This document shows, one piece after another, positions 23,523-32,320 of a DNA stretch of 64,000 nt. Below the pieces are notes generated by a model. It did not search any database and was not told where the DNA came from. It worked only from the letters and a program-made list of their open reading frames with translations. This DNA is from Streptomyces sp. PsTaAH-137 (GTDB lineage Bacteria > Actinomycetota > Actinomycetes > Streptomycetales > Streptomycetaceae). Position numbers and translations under genes: made by a program. How positions within the stretch are numbered: position 1 is the stretch's first letter; each line of letters opens with the position of its first letter. The stretch lies in assembly GCF_003259365.1 (NCBI RefSeq), contig NZ_QLLY01000010.1:62001-126000 (forward strand). The letters run 5' to 3'.

Positions 23523-24572
23523 TCAGAACGTCAGCACCCCCCGAGCCACCCGGCCCGCCTCCGCGTCGGCCACCGCCTTGCCGAAGTCCTCCACCGGGTA
23601 GGTCTGCGTCACCAACTCGTCCAGCAGCAGGCGCCCTTCGGCGTACAGGTCGGCGTACAGCCGGATGTCGCGCTGCGGCCGTGACGACCCGTACCGGCAC
23701 CCCAGCACGGACTTGTCCAGGAAGAGGGCGGCGGGCACGAACGACGCCTCGGCGTCGGCGGCCGGCATCCCGAGGAGCACGGCCTGCCCGTGCCGGTCGA
23801 GGAGATCGATGGCGGCCCGCACCAGCTCCACCCGCCCCACGCACTCGAAGACGTGGTCGGCCCCGTCGGGCAGCACCTCGCGCACGGCGCCCACGTCGGT
23901 CAGGAACTCGGTGGCGCCGAACTGCCGCGCGACCTCCTCCTTCGCCGGGTTGGAGTCGACGGCGACGATGCGCAGGGCCCCCGCGATCCGGGCCCCTTGC
24001 AGCACGTTGAGCCCGACCCCGCCGGTCCCGATGACGACGACGGAGTCCCCGCGGTCGACCCGCGCCCGGTTGAGCACGGCGCCGACCCCGGTCAGCACCC
24101 CGCACCCGATCAGCGCGGCGGAGGTCAACGGGATCTCCGGCGGGATCTTGACGGCCTGGACAGCCTTCACCACGGTCCGTTCGGCGAACGCGGAGTTCGA
24201 CGCGAACTGGTACAGCGGCTCACCGCCTCGCGAGAACGGCTGCTGCGGCATCCCGATGGCCCGCCGGCACATCGTCGGCCGCCCCCGGTCGCACTCGGCG
24301 CAGGTGCCGCAGTTGGCGAGGGTGGAGAGCGAGACATGGTCGCCGGGCACCACATGGGTCACCCCCGCGCCCACGGCCGCCACCACCCCGGCCCCCTCGT
24401 GCCCGAGCACGACCGGCCTCGGGAACGGGATGGTCCCGTCGATCACCGACAGGTCGCTGTGGCACAGCCCGGCAGCGGCGACGTCCACCAGCACCTCCCC
24501 GGGTCCCGGGTCCCGTATCTCCAGGTCGTCGACCACGACGGTCTGTCGGCCGTCGAACACCACACCCCTCAC
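23523..24572 (-). CDS. Zn-dependent alcohol dehydrogenase
   Basis: A 349-residue medium-chain NAD(P)-dependent alcohol dehydrogenase. The catalytic zinc motif GLCHSDLSVIDG and GHEGAGVV, the structural zinc loop with four cysteines (CGTCAECDRGRPTMC), and the dinucleotide motif GTGGVGLNVLQG are all present. The class III-like pattern suggests oxidation of an alcohol or hydroxy-acyl intermediate. The GTG at 24572 overlaps the stop of the acyl-CoA dehydrogenase by four bases (GTGA), so the two are co-translated. It belongs to the minus-strand unit that starts at 26696 under the divergent operators. The substrate is unknown. Confidence 0.93.
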   Translation of the reverse strand: MRGVVFDGRQTVVVDDLEIRDPGPGEVLVDVAAAGLCHSDLSVIDGTIPFPRPVVLGHEGAGVVAAVGAGVTHVVPGDHVSLSTLANCGTCAECDRGRPTMCRRAIGMPQQPFSRGGEPLYQFASNSAFAERTVVKAVQAVKIPPEIPLTSAALIGCGVLTGVGAVLNRARVDRGDSVVVIGTGGVGLNVLQGARIAGALRIVAVDSNPAKEEVARQFGATEFLTDVGAVREVLPDGADHVFECVGRVELVRAAIDLLDRHGQAVLLGMPAADAEASFVPAALFLDKSVLGCRYGSSRPQRDIRLYADLYAEGRLLLDELVTQTYPVEDFGKAVADAEAGRVARGVLTF

Positions 24573-25762
24573 AACGCCTCCCTGGGCAGGCCGAGCACGC
24601 GCTCGGCGATGATCGTGCGCTGGATCTCGTCCGAGCCGCCGTAGATCGTGTCGGCCCGGCTGAACAGGAACAGCCGCTGCTGCTCGTCGAGTTGGTACGG
24701 CGCGCCGGGCGCCCAGTCGTGCGGCCCGGCGGCCGCGGCGGCGCCCCGCACCCGCAGCGCCAGCTCCCCGAGCCGCTGGTGCCAGCCGCCCCACAGCAGC
24801 TTCGCGACGCTCGGGGCGCCCGCGTCCTCGGCGCCGCCGAGGGTGCGCAGCGCATTCCACCGCATGGTCCGCAGCTCGGCCCAGAGCCGTACGAGCCGGT
24901 CCGCGAGCACGGGGTCCCGCACCGCGCCGGAGGCGACCGCGTCGCGTACGACGGTGTTCAACTCCTCCTGGAAGCCGACCTGCTGGGCCAGCGTGGACAC
25001 CCCGCGCTCGAAGCCGAGCAGCCCCATGGCGACCCGCCAGCCGTTGCCCTCGCCGCCCACGACGTCGGCGGCGACGGCTCCGTCGAAGAACACCTCGTTG
25101 AACTCGCTGGTGCCGGTGAGCTGCTGGATGGGCCGTACGTCGATGTGGCCGGGCTGGTCCATGGGGACCAGGAGGAAGGACAGCCCGTGGTGGCGCCGCG
25201 AGCCCGGTTCGGTCCTGGCGAGCACGAAGCACCAGTCGGCCTGGTGCGCGAGGGACGTCCACACCTTCTGGCCGCTGACCCGCCACCGCCCGTCGCCGTC
25301 CCGCGCGGCCGAGGTGCGCAGCGAGGCGAGGTCGGAGCCCGCGCCGGGCTCGCTGTAGCCCTGGCACCACAGCTCCTCGCCGCGCGCGATCGGCGGCAGA
25401 TACCGCTGCCGCTGTTCCCGGGTCCCGTGGGCGAGCAGCGTGGGGGCGAGCAGGTTCTCGCCGATGTGCCCGTAGCGGCCCGGGGCGCGCACGCGCGCGT
25501 ACTCCTCGGCCCACACCACCTGCTGGGTGAGGGTCGCGACCCGGTTGCCGTAGCCGCCCTCGCGCCAGCCGAGCCCGATCCAGCCGCCGGAGCCCAACTC
25601 CTTCTCCCAGGCGCGCCGTTCACCGGCCGCCTCGTGCTCACTGCCCGGCCCGCCGCGCCCGGCGATCCCGGGATGTGCCCGGATGTGCTCGGCCAGCCAG
25701 GCCCGCGCCTCGCTCCGGAAGGTCTCGTCCTCGTCCCCGAACCCGAACTCCACGCCCGCCAC
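24569..25762 (-). CDS. Acyl-CoA dehydrogenase
   Basis: A 397-residue flavoprotein acyl-CoA dehydrogenase. The mid-domain motif WCQGYSEPGAGSDLASLRTSA binds FAD and substrate; SGQKVWTSLAHQADWCFVLARTE follows; and the C-terminal YGGSDEIQRTIIAERVLGLP is the classical end. It matches the actinobacterial FadE group seen in sterol and long-chain degradation clusters. It lies 19 nt after the SDR gene and overlaps the alcohol dehydrogenase by four bases. Together with those genes it gives the alpha-beta dehydrogenation, hydroxy-acyl oxidation and alcohol oxidation steps of a beta-oxidation-like route. Confidence 0.94.
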   Translation of the reverse strand: MAGVEFGFGDEDETFRSEARAWLAEHIRAHPGIAGRGGPGSEHEAAGERRAWEKELGSGGWIGLGWREGGYGNRVATLTQQVVWAEEYARVRAPGRYGHIGENLLAPTLLAHGTREQRQRYLPPIARGEELWCQGYSEPGAGSDLASLRTSAARDGDGRWRVSGQKVWTSLAHQADWCFVLARTEPGSRRHHGLSFLLVPMDQPGHIDVRPIQQLTGTSEFNEVFFDGAVAADVVGGEGNGWRVAMGLLGFERGVSTLAQQVGFQEELNTVVRDAVASGAVRDPVLADRLVRLWAELRTMRWNALRTLGGAEDAGAPSVAKLLWGGWHQRLGELALRVRGAAAAAGPHDWAPGAPYQLDEQQRLFLFSRADTIYGGSDEIQRTIIAERVLGLPREAL

Positions 25763-25781
25763 CCCGCCTTCGCTGATCGGT

Positions 25782-26696
25782 CTACTGATTGGGCCGTTCC
25801 TTGGCGGCGGCCGCCCGGGCCATCTCCTCCAGCTGGGCGAGCAGCGGCATCGGGTCGGTGCCGACGGCGCCGGGGAGGAAGTCGGCGATCTTCTCCGGCG
25901 TCCAGGACCCGCCCTCGGCGTACCCGGCGCGCAGCTCGCGCGGCTGCGCCCACACGGCGATCTTCGGCCCGGCCACGGTGTACACCTGGCCGGTGATCTT
26001 CTCCTCGCGGGCCCGGTCGCTGAGCAGATAGACGACGAACGCGGCGACGTCCTCGGGCTCGCCGATCTCCTTCAGCGTCATGGGGACGTTGGCCGACATG
26101 CGCGTACGGGCGACAGGGGCCACCGCGTTGGCGGTCACCCCGTACTTGTGCAGCCCGAGCGCGGCGCTGCGGACCAGCGAGATGATGCCGCCCTTGGCCG
26201 AGCTGTAGTTGGCCTGCGCGACGGAGCCCTGGTGGTTGCCGCTGGTGAAGCCTATGAGGGTGCCCGTGCCCTGCTTGCGCATGACGGCGGAGGCGGCCCG
26301 GAACACGGTGAACGTGCCTTTCAGGTGGGTGGCGACGACCGGGTCCCACTCCTCCTCGGACATGTTGAACAGCATCCGCTCGCGCAGGATCCCGGCGACG
26401 CACACCACCCCGTCGATCCGCCCGTACGCCTCCACGGCGGTGTCCACGACGCGCTGCCCGCCGGCCATGGTCGACACGTCGTCGGCGACGGCGACGGCCT
26501 CCCCGCCGGCCGCCTCGATCTCCTTGACCACGCCGAGCGCGACCTCGCTCGTCGGCTCGCCGCCCTCGATCGACACCCCGTAGTCGTTGACGACGACCTT
26601 GGCGCCCTCGGCGGCGCACGCGAGCGCCACGGCCCGCCCGATGCCGCGCCCCGCCCCCGTCACGGCGACGACCTTGCCTGCCAAGAAGTTCCCCAT
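25782..26696 (-). CDS. SDR-family 3-hydroxyacyl-CoA dehydrogenase-like oxidoreductase
   Basis: A 304-residue short-chain dehydrogenase. The NAD(P) motif is VTGAGRGIGRAVAL, the catalytic Tyr-Lys pair is in ANYSSAKGG, and NHQGSVAQ precedes it with the active-site Ser region. The extended C-terminus (IAVWAQPRELRAGYAEGGSWTPEKIADFL) matches the 3-hydroxyacyl-CoA dehydrogenase half of MFE-2-type beta-oxidation enzymes. It is the first gene of the minus-strand unit (SDR, ACAD, ADH, MFS) and is divergent from the cyclase-type hydrolase. Two CTGACG-type palindromes lie in the 138-bp gap. Confidence 0.93.
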   Translation of the reverse strand: MGNFLAGKVVAVTGAGRGIGRAVALACAAEGAKVVVNDYGVSIEGGEPTSEVALGVVKEIEAAGGEAVAVADDVSTMAGGQRVVDTAVEAYGRIDGVVCVAGILRERMLFNMSEEEWDPVVATHLKGTFTVFRAASAVMRKQGTGTLIGFTSGNHQGSVAQANYSSAKGGIISLVRSAALGLHKYGVTANAVAPVARTRMSANVPMTLKEIGEPEDVAAFVVYLLSDRAREEKITGQVYTVAGPKIAVWAQPRELRAGYAEGGSWTPEKIADFLPGAVGTDPMPLLAQLEEMARAAAAKERPNQ

Positions 26697-26718
26697 GCCC
26701 GGCCCCTTCCCGCGGTTT

Positions 26719-26733
26719 CTGACGACCCGTTAG
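26719..26733. promoter_or_regulatory. CTGACG-N3-CGTCAG operator (site 5a)
   Basis: CTGACG-acc-CGTTAG has one mismatch. It lies 23 bp upstream of the SDR start, in the divergent gap shared with the cyclase gene. Confidence 0.68.
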
Positions 26734-26752
26734 ATTTTGCCTTCGGACGGAT

Positions 26753-26767
26753 TCTACGACCCGTCAG
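26753..26767. promoter_or_regulatory. CTGACG-N3-CGTCAG operator, half-degenerate (site 5b)
   Basis: TCTACG-acc-CGTCAG followed by ATA has a perfect right half and a degraded left half. It lies 34 bp from site 5a and about 68 bp upstream of the cyclase gene. Confidence 0.5.
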
Positions 26768-26834
26768 ATACCGGAACACAAGACCTGGCACACAAGACCT
26801 GACACACAGCAGCACCCGACACCCGGGAGGCCCG

Positions 26835-27761
26835 ATGTCCCTGCCCGCCGAGTTCCACGACATCGCCAAACGCGTGAACAACTGGGGGCGTTGGGGAGAG
26901 GCCGACGAGATCGGCACCCTCAATCTGGTCACGGACGAGGTGGTCCGCGCGGCCGCCGCCGAGGTCCGCACGGGCCGCCGCGTGCCCCTCGCGCTGCCCC
27001 TGAAGGAGGACGGGGTCCAGTCGGGCCTGATCCCGGGCCGGATCAACCCGTTCCACTCCATGGTCCAGATCAACCAGGAGATCTTCGGCCCCGGCACGGT
27101 GGCGTGCAGCGACGACGCGGTGACCATGGGACTCCAGGCGGCCACCCACTGGGACGCCCTCACGCACGTGTCGCACTCGGGCCGCCTCTACAACGGCCGC
27201 CCGGCGGACACCATCACCGCGCACGGCGGCGCCGAGTTCGGCGGCATCGACAAGGCCCCGTACATCGTCTCGCGCGGCGTCCTGCTCGACGTGGCGGCGG
27301 CGAAGGGCCTGGACCGGCTCCCCGGCGACCACGCGGTCACCCCCCAGGACCTCGACGAGGCGGCCGAGTTCGGCCGCGTGGAGGTGCGCTCCGGCGACAT
27401 CGTCCTGGTCCGCACCGGCCAGATCCAGGTCTACCTGGCGGGCGACAAGCACGGCTACGGCTATCCGTCGCCGGGACTGTCGGTGCGCACCCCGGAGTGG
27501 TTCCACGCCCGCGACGTGGCGGCGGTCGCCGACGACACCCTGACCTTCGAGATCTTCCCGCCGGAGATCGAGAACCTGTGGCTCCCGGTGCACGCCCTCG
27601 ACCTGGTCGAGATGGGCATGCTCCAGGGCCAGAACTGGAACCTGGAATCTCTGTCCACAGCCTGTGGAGAACTTTCCCGCTACAGCTTCCTGCTCTCGGC
27701 GATGCCGGAGCCCTTCAAGGGCGCGACGGGTACTCCCGTAGCCCCGGTGGCCGTCTTCTAG
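26835..27761 (+). CDS. Cyclase-family metal-dependent hydrolase
   Basis: A 308-residue protein of the cyclase/kynurenine-formamidase-like family. The metal-binding signature appears as THWDALTHVSHSGRLYNG (His/Asp/His), and IENLWLPVHALDLVEMGM is the conserved C-terminal part. Family members hydrolyse amides, lactones or cyclic acyl compounds using Zn or Mn. The ATG at 26835 follows GGGAGG. It is divergent from the SDR operon and shares its two operators, so it is probably expressed with it; opening a lactone or ring in the same route is a reasonable but unproven role. Confidence 0.9.
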   Translation: MSLPAEFHDIAKRVNNWGRWGEADEIGTLNLVTDEVVRAAAAEVRTGRRVPLALPLKEDGVQSGLIPGRINPFHSMVQINQEIFGPGTVACSDDAVTMGLQAATHWDALTHVSHSGRLYNGRPADTITAHGGAEFGGIDKAPYIVSRGVLLDVAAAKGLDRLPGDHAVTPQDLDEAAEFGRVEVRSGDIVLVRTGQIQVYLAGDKHGYGYPSPGLSVRTPEWFHARDVAAVADDTLTFEIFPPEIENLWLPVHALDLVEMGMLQGQNWNLESLSTACGELSRYSFLLSAMPEPFKGATGTPVAPVAVF

Positions 27762-27872
27762 GGGCGCGGGGCTGCATCCATCAGCGGCTCCGCCGCGGGG
27801 CGCGACCAGCCACGGCGAAGCCCGCACCCCGCAATGAATCCGCACCCCCGAGGCGGACCCGGAAGTCCTCGC

Positions 27873-27899
27873 CGAGGGCCCCCGTCACAAGGGCCCTCG
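27873..27899. terminator. Hairpin between convergent genes
   Basis: CGAGGGCCC (27873-27881) and GGGCCCTCG (27891-27899) form a perfect 9-bp stem with a 9-nt loop, between the cyclase gene and the anti-sigma-type gene. The stretch 27762-27830 also holds a diverged relative of the intergenic repeat (GGGGCGCGGGG.. CGCGACCAGCCACG). Confidence 0.6.
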
Positions 27900-27995
27900 A
27901 CGTCCCCTCGCGGCGAATCGCCACCCACAAGCGTGACTAAACGGACACGCGACGTCAACGGCCGTACGGGTATTTGCGGTTAATGCGCACAATCT

Positions 27996-28484
27996 TCAGG
28001 CGCTCACAGAAGCACTGGGCCGGAGCGCACCCGGCGCAGAGGCCCCCGCACCCGCGGACCAGCCGATCCCGGCGGCGGAGGAACAGCGGTCGATCTCGCA
28101 CCAGATGGCCTTGCCCGCGCCCTCGGGGCGCCAGCCCCACCGGTCGGCGAGGCCGTCGACGAGTTCGAGACCCCGCCCGTTCGTCTCCTCGCCCGCCGCG
28201 TGCCGGGGCGCCGGCGGGCGGGCGCTGGAGTCGGCGACCTCCACCCGCACCGTGCCCGGACACGCTCCCCCGGCCCGGGGCAGCGCCACCCGCAGCACGG
28301 CGGGACGCCCGGTGTGCACCACGGCATTGGTCACCAGCTCGGAGACGAGCAGGATCATCGTCTCGGCGGCCGGCTCGTCGGGATCCACGCCCGAGCCGGC
28401 GAGACACTGCCGTGCCCACCTGCGGGCACGCCCCACCTCGGCGGGGTCGGCCCCGACCTCCAGTTGAACCTGAAGCACCTGCAC
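27996..28484 (-). CDS. ATP-binding anti-sigma-regulatory-like protein (HATPase_c)
   Basis: A 162-residue protein with a GHKL ATPase fold like SpoIIAB/RsbW. The N box is LLVSELVTNAVVHTG, and the G region is GRGLELVDGLADRWGW. Streptomyces encodes dozens of such small ATPases, many unlinked to any sigma factor and often next to HTH and DUF397 genes; neither is adjacent here. A GTG at 28484 is the likely start, with only a weak ribosome site. Partner proteins cannot be inferred. It is convergent with the cyclase gene and unrelated in type to the surrounding catabolic genes. Confidence 0.88.
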   Translation of the reverse strand: MQVLQVQLEVGADPAEVGRARRWARQCLAGSGVDPDEPAAETMILLVSELVTNAVVHTGRPAVLRVALPRAGGACPGTVRVEVADSSARPPAPRHAAGEETNGRGLELVDGLADRWGWRPEGAGKAIWCEIDRCSSAAGIGWSAGAGASAPGALRPSASVSA

Positions 28485-28926
28485 CGCTCACACCATCCGA
28501 ATCCGGCGGGACCGTTGGAGTTCTGCCTCGCGCCACTGACCTTGCTGGCCCTTGCGGGAGATCACGGACCGTGACCCCCTTGCTGCACAGCATGGTTGAC
28601 GTACAGTCACCCCAACAAGCGCTTCGGGCATATTCCAGCGCGAAGGAGTACCCGTACGGCATACTGTGCGACGCGCCTTGCGGGGGGTCGAACAGGCGGG
28701 CGTGATGCACCGCCATGGGCTGCGAGCGGCGCGCATCCGCTGCCCCGGAGCCGCCTCGGAGGCAACACCGGCACTGTCGCCCGGGTTCAGCACCACTCGC
28801 ATCTGCCACAAGGTACCGGAGCCGGAGACCGACTCCACCGCGTGACGAGCCCCGCGAAGGACACAACCCGATATCAACACACCGTCACTGTGCGTGCACC
28901 TCTCGGCAGGGCGTGCCGTCGGCGTG
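28485..28926. other. Non-coding stretch, 442 bp
   Basis: I found no convincing gene. Several open frames exist on both strands, but none has family resemblance or a good ribosome site. The segment around 28580-28680 is less GC-rich than its surroundings and probably holds the promoter of the ATP-binding protein to the left. The right part lies downstream of the acyl-CoA dehydrogenase at 28927. Confidence 0.5.
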
Positions 28927-29805
28927 TCACAGCGACGCCGCGAGCGTCTCCTCCGCGTCCCGCGCCCGGCCGGCCAACTCGGCGCGCGTCCAGGCCCGCT
29001 TCAGGTGCAGATGCACGTCTCCCTCCCAGGTGAAGCCCATGCCGCCGTGCACCTGGAGGCAGTCGCGGGCGCCCTGGACGGCGGCCTCGTCGGCGAGCAG
29101 TTCGGCCGCGGCGACCTCCACGGGGTCCCCGGTGACGGCCGCCGCGTACACCGCCGCACGGGCGACTTCGACCCGTACGAGCATCTCTGCGCACAGATGT
29201 TTCACTGCCTGGAAGGCCCCGACGGGCTGTCCGAACTGCTCGCGTTCCCGGGCGTGTTGAACCGCCATGCCGAGGGTGCGGCCGGCCGAGCCGAGCTGTT
29301 CGGCCGCGTACAGGAGGGTCGCCTGCCACGGCGGGCGCGTCCGGTCGCCGCCGGGCAGCCGGTGCAGCGGGGTGAGCGGGTCGACCGGCGCGGTCAGCGG
29401 TTCGGCGCCCGCCGCGTCGCCGCGCACCAGGTCCGCCGCGTCGAGCCACGGCACGAGCCCGTTGTACGGCGCCGTGACGACCGTCTCGCCCGACGCGGCG
29501 CCCGGGACCTCGCCCGCCGCGAGGAAGGTGGCCACCAGCGGGCCCGGCACCAGCGCCCGCCCGCACTCCTCGAAGACGAGCACCGCCTCCGCGAGCCCGA
29601 GCCCGACCCCGCCCGACTCCTCCGGCAGGCACAGACCGAAGAGCCCGGCCGCGCCCAGCTCGCGCCACAGCTCCCGGTCGAGCGCGGGCGAGGACCCCTC
29701 GCAGTCCACGGCGGCCCGCAGCGCCTGGCGCCCGAACCGCCCGGCCAGCAGCGCGCGCGTACCGTCCCGCAAGGCCCGCTGATCCTCGGTCAGTTGGAAG
29801 TGCAC
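28927..29805 (-). CDS. Short acyl-CoA dehydrogenase subunit (FadE28/ChsE1-like)
   Basis: A 292-residue acyl-CoA dehydrogenase-fold protein, about 90 residues shorter than a normal family member. It begins FQLTEDQRALRDGTRALL, and the C-terminal domain has HAREREQFGQPVGAFQAVKHL and a terminal VHGGMGFTWEGDVHLHLKRAW. The middle beta domain is shortened and no classical FAD-binding SEPxAGSD motif is visible. In Mycobacterium, short FadE28-type subunits pair with a full-length FadE29-type subunit to form an alpha2beta2 enzyme for steroid side chains. The full-length gene ends 7 nt upstream, matching that pairing. The GTG start at 29805 is preceded by GGTGAGCGG. Confidence 0.88.
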   Translation of the reverse strand: MHFQLTEDQRALRDGTRALLAGRFGRQALRAAVDCEGSSPALDRELWRELGAAGLFGLCLPEESGGVGLGLAEAVLVFEECGRALVPGPLVATFLAAGEVPGAASGETVVTAPYNGLVPWLDAADLVRGDAAGAEPLTAPVDPLTPLHRLPGGDRTRPPWQATLLYAAEQLGSAGRTLGMAVQHAREREQFGQPVGAFQAVKHLCAEMLVRVEVARAAVYAAAVTGDPVEVAAAELLADEAAVQGARDCLQVHGGMGFTWEGDVHLHLKRAWTRAELAGRARDAEETLAASL

Positions 29806-29812
29806 GGCCCGC

Positions 29813-30952
29813 TCACCGTCCGCCCTTGGGAAGGCCGAGGATGCGCTCGGCGACGATGTTGCGCTGGATCTGCGAGGTACCGGCGGCGATCGTGTACGAC
29901 AGCGACGACAGCCGGTCGAGCGTCCACTCGTGCCCGGCGTCCAGCGCGCCCGCGCCGCCCAGCACTCCGGCGGCGACGTCGTAGAGCCGCTGCCGTGCGT
30001 GCGAGTACCGCAGCTTGAAGACGGACCCGCCGACCCCGGGCACCCCGCCGCCGGCCTGCGCCTCGCTCACGTTCCACTGGGTGAGCCGCCACAGCGCGCT
30101 GAACTCGGCCGTGAGCAGGGCCAGTTCGCGGCGGAGCACCGCGTCGTCCCAGCGGCCGCTCTTGCGCGCGTGCGCGGCCAGTTCGCCGAGGACCCGGCGG
30201 CAGGCGACGACCTCGCCCACGAAGGCGGTCCCCCGCTCGAACGACAGGGTCACCATGGTCACGCGCCAGCCGTCGTTCTCCTCCCCGACCCGGTTGCCCA
30301 CCGGCACCCGCACCTCGTCGAGGAACATCTCCGCGAACTCCGTCGAGCCCGCCAGCGTGCGCAGCGGCCGTACGGTGATGCCCGGCGCGTCCATGGGCAT
30401 GGCCAGCCAGCTGATCCCCCGGTGCTTGGCGGCCGCCGGGTCGGTGCGCACGAGGAGTTCGCACCAGTCGGCGACCTCGGCGTGCGAGGTCCAGATCTTC
30501 GAGCCGGTGATCACGTACGCGTCGCCGTCGCGCACCGCCCGCGTCCGCAGGGACGCCAGGTCGGATCCGGCGCCGGGCTCGCTGAACCCCTGGCACCACA
30601 CCTCGTCCCCGCGCAGCACCGGCGTCAGCCACCGCTCGCGCTGCGCGGCCGTGCCCTCGGCGGCGATGGTGGGGCCCGCGTGCAGCAGCCCCACGAAGTT
30701 CGCGCCCACGTACGGGGCGCCCGCCCGCTCGGTCTCCTCCAGGAAGATCAGCCGGGTGGTCGGCGAGGCGTCCCAGTGCACGTCCCCGTACCCGGCGTCG
30801 TACAGGCGCCGCTGCCAGCCGGTGTCGTAGGCCCGCCGTCCCGGCCAGTCGCCGGGCGACGGCTTGGGCGGCAGCGCGGGCAGCACCCCGCCCAGCCACC
30901 GGCGCAGCCGCGCCCGGAACGCCTCTTCCTCCTCCGTGTACGTGAGGTCCAC
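29813..30952 (-). CDS. Acyl-CoA dehydrogenase (FadE29/ChsE2-like partner)
   Basis: A 379-residue full-length acyl-CoA dehydrogenase. Motifs are WCQGFSEPGAGSDLASLRTRA, ITGSKIWTSHAEVADWCELLVRT, and the C-terminal IAAGTSQIQRNIVAERILGLP. It starts at a GTG five bases after the amidohydrolase stop and is followed after seven bases by the short subunit gene, so the three form one operon. The combination of a full-length and a short member next to each other is the signature of heteromeric dehydrogenases acting on bulky steroid-like CoA thioesters. The substrate is not proven. Confidence 0.93.
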   Translation of the reverse strand: MDLTYTEEEEAFRARLRRWLGGVLPALPPKPSPGDWPGRRAYDTGWQRRLYDAGYGDVHWDASPTTRLIFLEETERAGAPYVGANFVGLLHAGPTIAAEGTAAQRERWLTPVLRGDEVWCQGFSEPGAGSDLASLRTRAVRDGDAYVITGSKIWTSHAEVADWCELLVRTDPAAAKHRGISWLAMPMDAPGITVRPLRTLAGSTEFAEMFLDEVRVPVGNRVGEENDGWRVTMVTLSFERGTAFVGEVVACRRVLGELAAHARKSGRWDDAVLRRELALLTAEFSALWRLTQWNVSEAQAGGGVPGVGGSVFKLRYSHARQRLYDVAAGVLGGAGALDAGHEWTLDRLSSLSYTIAAGTSQIQRNIVAERILGLPKGGR

Positions 30953-30957
30953 GGGGG

Positions 30958-32151
30958 CTACCGGTCCAGGTCGAGGCCGAGCATGCGGATGGCGTTGCCG
31001 CGCATCAGCTTGTAGACCGTCTCGTCGTCGAGGCCCTTCACGTGGTCGAGGGCGACCTCCTTGGTGTTCGGGAAGGTCGAGTCGACGTGCGGGTAGTCGG
31101 TCTCGAAGGTGGCGTTGTCGCGTCCGACGACGTCCAGCGAGGCGACGCCGTGTTTGTCGCGGAAGAAGCAGCAGAACATCTGCCGGTAGTAGTACGTGGA
31201 CGGCGGCTCGGGGATGAGGTCGCGGACCCCGCCCCACGCCCGGTGCTCCTCCCAGACGTCGTCGGCGCGTTCGAGCGCGTACGGGATCCAGCCCATCTGG
31301 CCCTCGCTGTAGGCGAGTTTGAGCGTCGGGAACTTGACGAGGACGCCCGAGAACAGGAAGTCCATCATCGAGGCCATGGCGTTGTTGAAGCTGAGCGAGG
31401 CCTGGACGGCGGGCGGGGCGTCGGGGGACGCGGCGGGCATCTGCGAGGACGACCCGATGTGCATGTTGACCACGGTCCCGGTCTCCTGGCACACGGCGAA
31501 GAACGGGTCCCAGTACCCGGAGTGGATCGACGGAAGACCCAGGTAGGTGGGGATCTCGGAGAACGTCACGGCGCGCACCCCGCGCGCGGCGTTCCGCCGG
31601 ATCTCGGCGACGGCGAGCTCCACGTCCCACAGCGGGATGATGCACAGCGGGATCAGCCGCCCGCCGCTGTCCCCGCACCACTCGTCGACCATCCAGTCGT
31701 TGTAGGCGCGCACGCAGGCCAGGGCCACTTCCTTGTCGTGCGCCTCGGCGAAGGTCTGCCCGCAGAAGCGCGGGAAGGTCGGGAAGCACAGGCTCGCCTC
31801 GACGTGGTTGAGGTCCATGTCCGCGAGGCGCGCCTTGGGGTCCCAGCACCCCCGCCGCATCTCCTCGCGGGTGATCCCCTCCAGCGTCATGTCGTCCCGA
31901 TCGAAGCCGACCGCCGCGATGTTGCGCTTGTACGGGAACTTCAGGTCCTCGTAGATCCACCAGTCGGTCGGCGGCCCGTCGGGGTCCATCGTGATCTGGT
32001 ACTTGCCCGCCACGTAGGCGAGTTCACCGATTCCGGCGGTGAGCGGTTTGGGGCCCTTGTCGCGGTACTTGGCCGGCAGCCAGGTCTCGAAGAGATGGGC
32101 CGGTTCGATCACATGGTCGTCGACGCTGACGATGCGCGGCAGTTCCGTCAT
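30958..32151 (-). CDS. Amidohydrolase-family protein
   Basis: A 397-residue metal-dependent hydrolase of the amidohydrolase-2 (ACMSD-like) group. It starts LPRIVSVDDHVIEPAHLFETWLP, with the metal-binding DxH-type motif read as DDHVIEP, and has VVNMHIGSSS and TFETDYPHVDSTFPNTKE, which carry later metal/active-site residues. Such proteins decarboxylate or hydrolyse ring-fission products. The start at 32151 is chosen because GGAGGGG lies 10 nt upstream; an open frame continues to 32202 without a better site. It heads the unit with the two acyl-CoA dehydrogenases and is divergent from the CoA ligase, with two operators between. Confidence 0.91.
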   Translation of the reverse strand: MTELPRIVSVDDHVIEPAHLFETWLPAKYRDKGPKPLTAGIGELAYVAGKYQITMDPDGPPTDWWIYEDLKFPYKRNIAAVGFDRDDMTLEGITREEMRRGCWDPKARLADMDLNHVEASLCFPTFPRFCGQTFAEAHDKEVALACVRAYNDWMVDEWCGDSGGRLIPLCIIPLWDVELAVAEIRRNAARGVRAVTFSEIPTYLGLPSIHSGYWDPFFAVCQETGTVVNMHIGSSSQMPAASPDAPPAVQASLSFNNAMASMMDFLFSGVLVKFPTLKLAYSEGQMGWIPYALERADDVWEEHRAWGGVRDLIPEPPSTYYYRQMFCCFFRDKHGVASLDVVGRDNATFETDYPHVDSTFPNTKEVALDHVKGLDDETVYKLMRGNAIRMLGLDLDR

Positions 32152-32242
32152 GAGTGCTGAGCCCCTCCATCGAACGATCCGAACGGTCCGCACGCGGCGC
32201 ACGGTCCGTACCAGCCGTGCGAGCCGTGCGATCCCTCCGTTT

Positions 32243-32257
32243 CTGATGACCCGTCAG
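32243..32257. promoter_or_regulatory. CTGACG-N3-CGTCAG operator (site 6a)
   Basis: CTGATG-acc-CGTCAG (one mismatch) lies 92 bp upstream of the amidohydrolase, with TTT before it and AT after it. Confidence 0.7.
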
Positions 32258-32320
32258 ATGTCAGGCTAGCCCCGCACCCCTGGACCGACAAGAAGCACGG
32301 ACTTACGCTCTCCCTCACAT

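Noticed and set aside
23523..25514. A fused acyl-CoA dehydrogenase/alcohol dehydrogenase protein read as one frame
   Set aside because: The upstream half of that frame is out of phase with the real acyl-CoA dehydrogenase; two separate genes with a GTGA overlap explain the sequence.
28488..28880. A possible small protein (about 130 codons) on the minus strand upstream of the ATP-binding protein
   Set aside because: It has no ribosome site and no conserved pattern, and overlaps the likely promoter of the neighbour.
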